From NCBI GenBank assembly GCA_031421855.1, contig JANOPN010000078.1:51723-115722 (forward strand): a stretch of DNA of 64,000 bases, given 5' to 3'. Made by a program: the position numbers and the translations under genes. Under the pieces are notes generated by a model. The model had not been told where the DNA came from. It worked only from the letters and a program-made list of their open reading frames with translations, and did no database searches. Position 1 is the first letter of the stretch. Every line of letters starts with the position of its first letter. The stretch comes from JAAFHN01 sp031421855 (GTDB lineage: Bacteria; Pseudomonadota; Gammaproteobacteria; Burkholderiales; Burkholderiaceae_C). Shown piece by piece: positions 18,836 through 26,919 of the stretch.

Positions 18836-19624
18836 ATGTTGAGCTACCAGTTCGCGACCATGACCCATCCGGGGTTGGCGCGCGAGAATAATGAAGATTC
18901 CGTCGCTGTGGACGAAGGGACCCAACTGGCGGTGCTGGCTGATGGCATGGGCGGCTATAACGCCGGAGAAGTAGCCAGCGGCATGGCGACGACCTTCATC
19001 AAGTCTGAGATGTCGCGGTGGTTGGGACAGGCTGGCAAACTGGTCGCGGCCAAAGATGTGCGTCGCGCGCTCGAGATTTGCGTAGACAACGCGAATCGAT
19101 CGATTTTCAATGCGGCGAACTCAAACCCCCACTATGTCGGCATGGGCACCACCTTGGTCGTGGGTGTATTTCATGACACCCGGCTGATGATTGGGCACAT
19201 TGGCGACTCCCGTTGCTACCGCCTTCGCGGTCAAGAATTCGGTCAGATCACCAAAGACCACTCCCTGTTGCAAGAGCAATTGGATGCAGGGCTGATCACG
19301 CCCGAACAAGCGGCTTCGAGCAACAACAAAAATTTGGTGACCCGTGCTCTAGGGGTCGAAGACGCGGTGCAAACCGAGGTCAACGAATATCGAATCGAGC
19401 GAGGCGACGTCTATCTGATGTGTTCAGATGGGCTATCAGACATGGTGCCAGACGATCAAATTGCCGCAATTTTGATCAGCGACCCGTCGCTTGCGACGGT
19501 TCCACAAAAACTCATCGATGCCGCCAATGCGGCTGGTGGGCGCGATAATATCTCCGTAGTACTTGCCAAGGCCGACGCCTCGGGTGGCAAGCGCGGATTT
19601 TTAGCCAAACTTTTTGGGGCTTGA
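18836..19624 (+). CDS. PP2C-type Ser/Thr protein phosphatase
   Basis: 262-residue metal-dependent phosphatase (Stp1/PrpC class) expected to reverse the kinase encoded just upstream. All motifs are visible: RENNEDS, LADGMGGYNAGEVAS (metal-binding Asp and Gly), GMGTTLVVGV, IGDSRCYRLR, TKDHSLLQEQLDAG, CSDGLSDMV and GGRDNISVVL. There is no membrane segment, so it is cytoplasmic. Start ATG 18836; the open frame upstream overlaps the kinase end and is not used. Pairing of kinase, phosphatase and FHA genes is a known module of bacterial threonine phosphorylation. Confidence 0.95.
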   Translation: MLSYQFATMTHPGLARENNEDSVAVDEGTQLAVLADGMGGYNAGEVASGMATTFIKSEMSRWLGQAGKLVAAKDVRRALEICVDNANRSIFNAANSNPHYVGMGTTLVVGVFHDTRLMIGHIGDSRCYRLRGQEFGQITKDHSLLQEQLDAGLITPEQAASSNNKNLVTRALGVEDAVQTEVNEYRIERGDVYLMCSDGLSDMVPDDQIAAILISDPSLATVPQKLIDAANAAGGRDNISVVLAKADASGGKRGFLAKLFGA

Positions 19625-19668
19625 ATGTCTGTCTATCTCAGCTTAAAAACAAAAACCAGGAGCCGATC

Positions 19669-20337
19669 ATGCCGAAAATGATCGTATCAATCGATGGCGT
19701 CGTCATCAAAGAGGTCCAGCTTACCAAGGACAGGACGACGCTTGGGCGACGCCCCTATAACGACATCGTCATCGACAACTTGGCAGTCAGTGGCGAGCAC
19801 TCCGTCATCCACATGAATGGCAGTGAGATTTCGATCGAAGATCTCAACAGCACCAATGGCACCTACGTCAATGCCAAGGCTGTGAAAAAGCAAATGCTTC
19901 AAAACGGTGACACGGTCGAAATTGGTAAGTACAAGATCAAATACGTGGGTGATCAAGTCGCTGGCGGGTTTGAAAAGACGATGATCATCAAGGCTGGTTC
20001 GGTCGGTTTGGCACCACCGCCTGCAAGTGCAGCTGCGTCGCCCGCACCAGCGCCAGCGATGGCTGATACCAGCGGCCAAACCGCAGCGATCAAGGTTTTG
20101 TCGGGCGCGGCTGCCGGGCGTGAAGTCGCTTTGGTTAAAGTTGTGACGACCATTGGCAAACCGGGTGTTGCCGTTGCTGCTATCACCAAACGCCCGCACG
20201 GCTTCGTCGTGGCCCATGTTGAAGGCGCTTCGCGACCGACACTCAATGGCTCGCCAATCGGTGGTGACCCCATCACGTTGAAAAATGGTGACGTACTTGA
20301 GCTGGCCGGGACACAAATGCAGTTCGTACAGGCTTGA
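19669..20337 (+). CDS. Double FHA-domain protein
   Basis: 222-residue cytoplasmic phosphothreonine reader. The first FHA domain (about 5-95) has the full signature TTLGRRPYNDIVIDN, SGEHS and NSTNGTYVN. A Pro/Ala-rich linker (about 115-140) leads to a second, FHA-like domain (about 145-220) that keeps the fold pattern (TTIGKPG, PTLNGSPIG) but lacks the Arg/Ser-His contacts, so it probably does not bind phosphothreonine. Just after the first domain lies FEKTMIIK (Thr104), nearly identical to FEKTIIS in the kinase tail, so self- or cross-binding after phosphorylation is plausible. Start ATG 19669 after CAGGAG. Confidence 0.93.
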   Translation: MPKMIVSIDGVVIKEVQLTKDRTTLGRRPYNDIVIDNLAVSGEHSVIHMNGSEISIEDLNSTNGTYVNAKAVKKQMLQNGDTVEIGKYKIKYVGDQVAGGFEKTMIIKAGSVGLAPPPASAAASPAPAPAMADTSGQTAAIKVLSGAAAGREVALVKVVTTIGKPGVAVAAITKRPHGFVVAHVEGASRPTLNGSPIGGDPITLKNGDVLELAGTQMQFVQA

Positions 20338-20433
20338 TGTGATTCTTGCGATTGCTTGAATGGTCGCGACTGGGCGCGCGAGTCCCTTGTGCGCTTCAAT
20401 GGGGATTGGCTTAACATGTGACGAGGTGTGCGG

Positions 20434-22680
20434 ATGGACAAGCTGATCAAGCATTGGCAGCGCATTTTGATCACGCTGATCCCCTTGGTGTTCGGCTTGC
20501 TGCATGCGACTGGCGTGCTGCAAATTGGGTTGTTGACCCGACTGGACGACCAAATCTATGACGCGCGGTTGCGCGCACTGATGCCAAAAACGGTAGACGA
20601 TCGGGTGGTGATCGTCGATATTGACGAGCGAAGCCTGGCCGATTTAGGGCGGTTTTATTTGTCTCGTGACAAGATGGCCAATTTTGTCACCGAACTGGTC
20701 GATCGGCAAAAGGCTGCAGTCGTCGGGTTCGACATTGTTTTCGCTGAGCCAGACGACAGTTCTGGCTTGAAGCGCATGCAAAAGCTCGCGGCCAACGAAT
20801 TGAAAGACGTCCCCGCTTTTGCTGAGCGCTTGGCGCAGATCGAGCCGCAGTTGGACCACGACGCTTTGTTCGCGCAGTCGATGCGCGGCAAACCAGCCGT
20901 GCTTGGGTACTATTTGACAAGCGACCGCGATGGCCGTCGCACCGGTGCGCTGCCAGCTCCTGTGATGGACACCGGCTCGCTCGCGGGGCGGCCGATTGCG
21001 TTTACCAAATGGAACGGATACGGATCGAATTTGCCAATTTTGTCCAATGCTGCACCCATGGCTGGTTTCTTCAATTCGATTCCGGGCGAAGATGGTGTTG
21101 TTCGCTCGATACCCTTGGTGGCCGAACTCGATGGCAAACACTATGAGTCGTTGTCGCTGGCAATGCTGAGGCTGGTATTGGGCTTGCCGAAGGTTGAGCC
21201 GGTCTTTCCGACGGAGCGGTTCTTGACCAAGTACCAAGGCTTGGACGGCATTCGACTCAAGCAAGGCAACAAGTCGTTGACAATTCCGGTGGATTATCGG
21301 GTGGGTGTGTTGGTGCCGTTTCGAGGTGAGGGCGGACCAACCGGCGGCTCGTTCAAGTACATCTCAGCCATTGACGTTCTCACCGGGAAGTTGCCCGAAG
21401 GGTCGCTCAAAGATCGACTGGTATTGGTCGGCACGACAGCGCCGGGACTACTGGACTTGCGCGTGACCCCCGTTGGTGAGACCTACCCGGGTGTCGAAGT
21501 TCATGCCAATGTGTTGTCAGGGCTGCTCGACGATCGCGTGTTGGTTCGCCCAGACTACGCGATGGGGTTTGAGGTCATGATGCTCTTGATCTCAGGTTTG
21601 GTACTCGCCATTTGTCTGCCCTTGTTGACTGCGGTTCGGGCCGTGGCGTTGAGTTTGACCGTGTTGACGCTCGTTGTCGCAAGCAATCTGTACCTCTACA
21701 TCAGTGGCGGGCTTGTCATGCCCTTGGCCAGCGCCCTGTCAACCATCCTGGCTGCGTTTGCTTTAAACATGAGTTACGGCTATTTTGTCGAAAGCCGCAA
21801 CAAACGCGAGCTTGCTAATTTGTTTCGCGGCTATGTGCCACCTGAGCTGGTCGACGAGATGGTCGACGACCCCGAAAGCTACAACATGAAGGCGGTGAAT
21901 AAGGAGCTAACCGTCATGTTCTGCGACATGCGCGGCTTCACAAATTTGTCTGAAAAAATGGAGCCAACCGAGCTTCAAGCGCTTTTGAATAATTTGTTCA
22001 CGCGATTGACCGGCGTGATCCAAGCCAATCGTGGGACGACCGATAAATACATGGGTGACTGCGTCATGGCGTTTTGGGGCGCGCCGGTTGATATGCCCAA
22101 CCACGCGCAGTTGGCAGTAAAGGCCGCCTTGGAGATGAGCAACGCCGTTCGCGACTTGAACGCCGAGCACCGCGCGAAAGGCATTCCAGAGATCGGTGTC
22201 GGCATTGGTCTCAACACCGGCGTGATGTGTGTGGGCAACATGGGCTCAGAAATTCGCCGCAGCTATACCGTCATTGGTGACGCAGTCAACCTCGGGTCGC
22301 GTTTGGAGGGTCTGTCTAAAGTTTACGGCGTGGACATCGTTGTTAGCGACGCGACCCGCAAGGCGACGACTGATTTTGCATGGCAAGAGCTCGACAAAGT
22401 TCGAGTCAAGGGCAAGAACACGGCTGTCGGCATTTTTTGGCCGATGGGTCCGACGGCCAGATTAGACAAGTCTAATTTGGACGAAATTAAGCTGTGGCAA
22501 TCGTTTCTCAAAGCCTACCGAGCGCAGGACTGGGATCAATGCGAGGTGTGCATGTTGAATTTGTCGCGACAAAATGCCAAAAAATACCTCTATCAAGTCT
22601 ATGCAGAGCGCGTATCGTCCATGAAAATGTTACCGTTCGATCCGTCGTGGGATGGCGCGACAAATTTTGACACCAAGTAG
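20434..22680 (+). CDS. CHASE2-domain class III adenylate cyclase
   Basis: 748-residue membrane cyclase: one N-terminal helix, an extracytoplasmic CHASE2 sensor (about 40-350), three helices (about 370-450) and a class III catalytic domain (about 490-640). Metal-binding Asp residues are in MFCDMRGFTN and KYMGDCVMAFWG. The adenine-selecting Lys is in DKYMGD. The usual partner Asp is Thr (SYTVIGDAVNLGSR), the pattern of class IIIb enzymes, some of which respond to bicarbonate. It should make cAMP. Start ATG 20434 follows GAGG; a GTG six bases earlier is possible. The sensor layout matches the kinase at 15988, so both may sense the same envelope signal. Confidence 0.94.
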   Translation: MDKLIKHWQRILITLIPLVFGLLHATGVLQIGLLTRLDDQIYDARLRALMPKTVDDRVVIVDIDERSLADLGRFYLSRDKMANFVTELVDRQKAAVVGFDIVFAEPDDSSGLKRMQKLAANELKDVPAFAERLAQIEPQLDHDALFAQSMRGKPAVLGYYLTSDRDGRRTGALPAPVMDTGSLAGRPIAFTKWNGYGSNLPILSNAAPMAGFFNSIPGEDGVVRSIPLVAELDGKHYESLSLAMLRLVLGLPKVEPVFPTERFLTKYQGLDGIRLKQGNKSLTIPVDYRVGVLVPFRGEGGPTGGSFKYISAIDVLTGKLPEGSLKDRLVLVGTTAPGLLDLRVTPVGETYPGVEVHANVLSGLLDDRVLVRPDYAMGFEVMMLLISGLVLAICLPLLTAVRAVALSLTVLTLVVASNLYLYISGGLVMPLASALSTILAAFALNMSYGYFVESRNKRELANLFRGYVPPELVDEMVDDPESYNMKAVNKELTVMFCDMRGFTNLSEKMEPTELQALLNNLFTRLTGVIQANRGTTDKYMGDCVMAFWGAPVDMPNHAQLAVKAALEMSNAVRDLNAEHRAKGIPEIGVGIGLNTGVMCVGNMGSEIRRSYTVIGDAVNLGSRLEGLSKVYGVDIVVSDATRKATTDFAWQELDKVRVKGKNTAVGIFWPMGPTARLDKSNLDEIKLWQSFLKAYRAQDWDQCEVCMLNLSRQNAKKYLYQVYAERVSSMKMLPFDPSWDGATNFDTK

Positions 22681-22729
22681 ACGTTCCTGTCGCAATGAAT
22701 TGCTGTGAATCGCGGGGCGCTGGAGTTTC

Positions 22730-23524
22730 ATGAAAGTACGCGTGCTCGGTTGTTCTGGAGCGATTGCAAAGGACTGCCGGACAACCTCATTTTTGATCGA
22801 TGGCGACATTCTGGTTGATGCCGGTACCGGCGTGGGCGACTTGTCTTTGACTGAAATGCAATCGGTTGACCATGTGCTGCTGACCCACTCGCACATGGAT
22901 CACATCGCATCGCTGCCGCTGATGCTGGATTCATGCACATCGCTTCGCAGCAAGCCTGTCATGGTGTATGCGCTGCAAGCCACGATTGATGCCTTGATGG
23001 CACACGTTTTCAATAACGTCATTTGGCCTGACTTCTCACGTTTGCCAACACTGGATCGTCCCTTTGTTCGGTTCACGGCGGTTGAGATCGGTCAAACGAT
23101 TGCAATTGATGGTCGAACAGTCGAGGTCATGTCTGCGGTGCACACGGTTCCGGCCTGTGGCTACGCCGTCAAAGATCGAGACAAATGGTGGGTCTTCACC
23201 GGCGACACCGAACGCAACCCTGCGTTTTGGGCGCGATTCAACCAGTTGGAGGTGGCGATGTTAGTCATCGAGACGGCCTTCAGCGACAGAGAGAGTGCGC
23301 TGGCTCGGCGTGCGCTTCATTTGGCGCCCGCGACCTTGGCTGAAGAAATCGACAACATTGACCCGTCGAAAACGACCCCAATCTACATCACGCACACCAA
23401 ACCGGCAGAAACCAAGCTCATCATGGCTGAGATCCAACAGTTTGATGACACCGACGTGTTTGCCTCGGGGGTTCGACACGACATCCGCTGGCTGACCGCT
23501 GGTCAAGAATTCGACATCGATTGA
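22730..23524 (+). CDS. Metallo-beta-lactamase-fold hydrolase, probable cyclic-nucleotide phosphodiesterase
   Basis: 264-residue cytoplasmic metal hydrolase. The N-terminus MKVRVLGCSGA and the metal motif THSHMDHIASLP (His53, His55, Asp57, His58) resemble class II cyclic-nucleotide phosphodiesterases (CpdP/PDE1 type). Further ligands are likely at VHTVPACGYAV, FTGDTERNP and ITHTKP. It lies 49 bases after an adenylate cyclase on the same strand, so hydrolysis of the cAMP made by that enzyme is the simplest role. The fold is sure; the substrate is inferred from motif and context. Confidence 0.85.
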   Translation: MKVRVLGCSGAIAKDCRTTSFLIDGDILVDAGTGVGDLSLTEMQSVDHVLLTHSHMDHIASLPLMLDSCTSLRSKPVMVYALQATIDALMAHVFNNVIWPDFSRLPTLDRPFVRFTAVEIGQTIAIDGRTVEVMSAVHTVPACGYAVKDRDKWWVFTGDTERNPAFWARFNQLEVAMLVIETAFSDRESALARRALHLAPATLAEEIDNIDPSKTTPIYITHTKPAETKLIMAEIQQFDDTDVFASGVRHDIRWLTAGQEFDID

Positions 23525-23582
23525 TCGACAAGGCCACTGCGCCACCCATTGCCCGTGAGCAAGACCAACCAAGGCAATAGAC

Positions 23583-26018
23583 ATGAGCACCGCACAGAAA
23601 CCCGCGCTGGTAACCGACGACAAAGAGTTTCTCGACTCGCAAATGCTGCCGCCCGAGCAGCGGGGCGTCACCTTCGAAGCCCTGTTCCTGCGCCAAATGC
23701 AGATCGTTGCCGCCAAGATCCACGACACCGACAACCTTGACCAACTCATGTTGGAAGTCAGCAACGATGTGTGCCGCCTATTTAATGCGGATCGGATCAC
23801 GATCTACGCCGTCAACGAAGAGAAGACTGCCATCGTCTCCAAAGTCAAGACGGGCTTGGCAACAACCAAAGAGCTCAAGCTCCCAATTGGCACGCAAAGC
23901 ATTGCGGGCTACGTTGCGTATGTTCGCCAATCGGTCAACATCACTGATGTATACGACGACGAGGCGTTGACGCTCATCCACCCAGAGCTCAAATTTCTCA
24001 AACAAGTTGATCAACGATCAGGCTATCGCACCAAGCAAATGTTGGTCTTGCCCATCATGGATAGCCAAGATATTTACGGCGTGTTGCAAGTCATCAACAA
24101 CCGCTCAGACCAAGCCTTTGGCAAGCTCGAAGAAGATGGCGCGAGGCAGCTTTGCCGAACATTGGCGACAGCGCTTCGCCAGCGGCTCCAACGCGAGCGC
24201 GATTTGGCCCGCAAGCGCGCGACCAAATACGACGGACTGACCAAAGCGGGCATCATCACCACCGAGCAACTTGAGCAGTGCATTGCCCGCTCTCGTGACG
24301 AGGGCAAAAGCGTTGAGCACATGCTCATGGCTGACCTACACATTCGACCCGCCCAAATTGGCCCATCCTTAGCGGACTTTTTTGGTGTGCCGTACGAGCC
24401 GTTCAATGCAGGGCGGATCCGCTCCGAAGGCCTACACGGCCCATTAAAGCGCGATTTCATCGAAGAGCACCGCTGGGTTCCTCTGGAGGAGACGACCGAG
24501 GGCTTGGTGATCATGTGCGTGGACCCCGAAGCCACGCGGGGCGCGCGGATCGTGCCGCAGATCTTTCCTCGATTCTCTAAATATGCCTATCGCGTCACGA
24601 CCCAAACCGAATTTGAAGAAACGATTGCTCAGTTTTTTGGCGCCGAGAGTGGCGGCAGCATAGACAAACTGCTGGCGGACATGGTCCCCGGCATGGACGA
24701 CGAGGCCGACGAGAGCAGTTTGGAGTCGGCAGCGTCCGACAACGAGCTGGTCAAGCTGGTCAACAAAGTCATCATCGATGCCTACAACCAGCGCGTCAGC
24801 GACATTCACATCGAGCCGTTGCCCGGCAAAGCCAAAACCGGCATCCGGTTTCGGATTGACGGCACCCTACAGCCCTACATTGAGGTGCCTGCGCAGTATC
24901 GACAAGCCTTCATCACCCGGCTCAAGATCATGTGCGACCTGGACATCTCTGAGAAGCGCAAGCCACAAGACGGCAAAATCAAGTTCAAGCGATTTGGTCC
25001 TCTCGACATCGAATTGCGTGTTGCCACAATTCCAAGTGCAGGCGGGGTCGAAGACGTGGTCATGCGGATTTTGGCCGCTGGTGAGCCCATTCCACTTGAG
25101 AAGCTCGGCCTCACCCCTCACAACAAAACCCGGCTCGAAGCCACGGTATCCAAGCCCTATGGGTTGTTTTACGTTTGCGGGCCGACAGGCTCGGGTAAAA
25201 CGACCACGCTGCACAGCATTTTGAAGTTTCTGAATACGCCCGAGACCAAGATTTGGACCGCTGAAGACCCGGTCGAGATCACCCAAAAAGGGCTGCGGCA
25301 AGTCCAAGTTAATCGCAAAGCCGGTATTGACTTTGCCTTGATCATGCGCGCGTTTTTGCGAGCCGACCCCGACATCATCATGGTGGGCGAGTCGCGCGAC
25401 AAAGAGACTGTTGCCATGGGTGTTGAAGCCTCTCTCACCGGTCACTTGGTGTTTTCGACCCTGCACACCAACTCAGCGCCTGAGTCCATCACCCGGCTAC
25501 TCGACATGGGGATGGATCCGTTCAATTTTGCCGATGCGCTCTTGGGCATCTTGGCCCAGCGCCTTGCCAAGCGGCTGTGCGGTTGCCGCGAAGAATATGT
25601 GCCGCAACCTGACGAGATCAAAAGTTTTTTGGCCGAATACGCTGAAGAACTGCGCATGACACCGGCCTGGAAACTCGACGGCCCCGGCGAGAGCAAAAAG
25701 CTCTACCAAAGCTGGGTCGATCTATACGGCCAAAAACCGGGAGAAGGCGACGCAGCCAACAACGGCAAACTGCGCTTTTATCGCGCTGTTGGCTGCGATA
25801 AATGCAACAAAACGGGCTACAAAGGCCGAGTGGGCTTGCACGAGTTGCTCATCGGTGACGACGCCGTCAAAAAACTCATCCAAGAGCGTGCCCGGGTGGC
25901 AGAGATATTCGCCCAAAGCGTCGCAAGTGGCATGCGCACCCTGAAAATGGACGGCATGGAGAAAATCATGATGGGGCTGACCGACCTCAAACAAGTGCGC
26001 TCAGTCTGCATTAAGTGA
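23583..26018 (+). CDS. GAF-domain GspE/PilB-type secretion ATPase
   Basis: 811-residue cytoplasmic ATPase of the type II secretion / type IV pilus assembly class with an extra N-terminal GAF domain (about 30-195, including ADRITIYAVNEE and LVLPIMDSQDIYGVLQVINN). A GspE/MshE N-terminal domain (about 205-340) and the motor follow: Walker A GPTGSGKTTT (533-542), Asp box (EDPVEITQKG), Walker B (RADPDIIMVGESRD), His box (GHLVFSTLHTN) and a four-Cys zinc site (CGC, CDKC). PilB and GspE normally lack GAF, so a small molecule, possibly cyclic nucleotide, may gate this motor. It is last in the kinase/cyclase block and just upstream of pilA. It could be PilB itself or a dedicated paralogue. Confidence 0.92.
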   Translation: MSTAQKPALVTDDKEFLDSQMLPPEQRGVTFEALFLRQMQIVAAKIHDTDNLDQLMLEVSNDVCRLFNADRITIYAVNEEKTAIVSKVKTGLATTKELKLPIGTQSIAGYVAYVRQSVNITDVYDDEALTLIHPELKFLKQVDQRSGYRTKQMLVLPIMDSQDIYGVLQVINNRSDQAFGKLEEDGARQLCRTLATALRQRLQRERDLARKRATKYDGLTKAGIITTEQLEQCIARSRDEGKSVEHMLMADLHIRPAQIGPSLADFFGVPYEPFNAGRIRSEGLHGPLKRDFIEEHRWVPLEETTEGLVIMCVDPEATRGARIVPQIFPRFSKYAYRVTTQTEFEETIAQFFGAESGGSIDKLLADMVPGMDDEADESSLESAASDNELVKLVNKVIIDAYNQRVSDIHIEPLPGKAKTGIRFRIDGTLQPYIEVPAQYRQAFITRLKIMCDLDISEKRKPQDGKIKFKRFGPLDIELRVATIPSAGGVEDVVMRILAAGEPIPLEKLGLTPHNKTRLEATVSKPYGLFYVCGPTGSGKTTTLHSILKFLNTPETKIWTAEDPVEITQKGLRQVQVNRKAGIDFALIMRAFLRADPDIIMVGESRDKETVAMGVEASLTGHLVFSTLHTNSAPESITRLLDMGMDPFNFADALLGILAQRLAKRLCGCREEYVPQPDEIKSFLAEYAEELRMTPAWKLDGPGESKKLYQSWVDLYGQKPGEGDAANNGKLRFYRAVGCDKCNKTGYKGRVGLHELLIGDDAVKKLIQERARVAEIFAQSVASGMRTLKMDGMEKIMMGLTDLKQVRSVCIK

Positions 26019-26049
26019 CTGAGACGCTTTTACCCTCATTTTTTAATAA

Positions 26050-26100
26050 AACTAAGCGTTGGTCTCCGAATTCATTGGGTTTGTCGCTATCAAAACAGGA
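26050..26100 (-). repeat. Dispersed palindromic repeat copy 4 (upstream of pilA)
   Basis: The + strand reads GCGTTGGTCTCCGAATTCAT from 26057, then TGGGTTTGTCGCTATCAAAA. The stem is decayed. It lies between the ATPase gene and the pilA promoter. Confidence 0.8.
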
Positions 26101-26241
26101 ATTTCGACATTCTTTGTCAGTCGACATTTTTGTCACTCCAGACCCGCTTCGATTGACATTTTCGTCGTCCGTTTATGCGAAATGGCTGAAAATATGAGGC
26201 AAACGTCACAAAAATAAGCCGTTTTGATTGCAAAGCGTGGC

Positions 26242-26257
26242 TGGCACGATCCCTGCA
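26242..26257 (+). promoter_or_regulatory. Sigma-54-type promoter of pilA
   Basis: TGGCAC (26242-26247), five bases, then CTGC (26253-26256) matches the -24/-12 consensus TGGCAC-N5-TTGC with exact spacing, 38 bases before pilA. Pilin genes in Pseudomonas and relatives are driven this way by PilR, so the same is likely here. Confidence 0.8.
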
Positions 26258-26294
26258 ATGTATTGAGTCTCTTCCTCTCAATTTGGAGTTTTCA

Positions 26295-26837
26295 ATGAAA
26301 CAAATGGTTCAAAAGGGTTTTACCCTGATCGAGCTGATGATCGTGGTTGCGATCATCGGTATTCTGGCTGCGGTCGCTCTGCCTGCTTACCAAGACTACA
26401 CCAAGAAAGCCAAGCTGACCGAAGTCACGCTGGCCGGTTCATCGTGTCGCAACACGATTACTGAGAAGTTTCAATCAGGCACGACCGCGCCTCCTGTTGG
26501 CGGCTGGGGATGCGAGACTAAGGCCGCCGATGTCGGCACCGTGTCCAAGTATGTCAACGCCATCAAAACGTCGGTTGACGGTGGGATCCAAGTGACGATC
26601 CAAGGTCTTGGCGATACCGACATCGACACCAAGTTCGTCTACATGGAGCCGCGCACTGCATTGAACGTTGCTTACACGGCTGCCACCACATTGTCGGCAA
26701 GTCCAATCCAAAATATTGCTGTGAATCGTTGGGCTTGCGGTTACAGTGACAAGAAACTCGGCAAGCTTTTGCCGGGTTCATGTGATGTCGATTTCACTGC
26801 CAAATCGGCTGGTGACTTCAGCTTCGCCCCGACCTAA
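26295..26837 (+). CDS. pilA: Type IV pilin (major pilin-like)
   Basis: 180-residue type IVa pilin. Leader MKQMVQKG is cut before Phe; the mature protein starts [20 protein letters not shown] with the required Glu5. Four cysteines (in SSCRN, WGCET, RWACG and GSCDV) allow two disulfides, one closing a C-terminal D-region. Start ATG 26295 sits behind TTGGAG; an upstream TTG is part of that site. It has its own sigma-54-type promoter and a terminator, as expected for a highly expressed major pilin. The following genes suggest the pilin may be glycosylated. Confidence 0.95.
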   Translation: MKQMVQKGFTLIELMIVVAIIGILAAVALPAYQDYTKKAKLTEVTLAGSSCRNTITEKFQSGTTAPPVGGWGCETKAADVGTVSKYVNAIKTSVDGGIQVTIQGLGDTDIDTKFVYMEPRTALNVAYTAATTLSASPIQNIAVNRWACGYSDKKLGKLLPGSCDVDFTAKSAGDFSFAPT

Positions 26838-26870
26838 TCGGTATTACACTCGCAGCTCTGCTGTTGATCA

Positions 26871-26895
26871 AAAGGCTTCCTTCGGGAGGCCTTTT
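26871..26895 (+). terminator. Terminator after pilA
   Basis: AAAGGCTTCC (26871-26880), loop TTCG, then GGAGGCCTTT (26885-26894) with one wobble pair, followed by TT. A stable TTCG tetraloop and T-run make this a classical intrinsic terminator. Confidence 0.92.
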
Positions 26896-26919
26896 TCCAT
26901 TTCGTTTGCGGGGTGTGCA

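Noticed and set aside
26746..26919. Upstream extension of the polytopic membrane gene into pilA
   Set aside because: It would overlap the end of pilA and run through its terminator; TTG 26920 is preferred.
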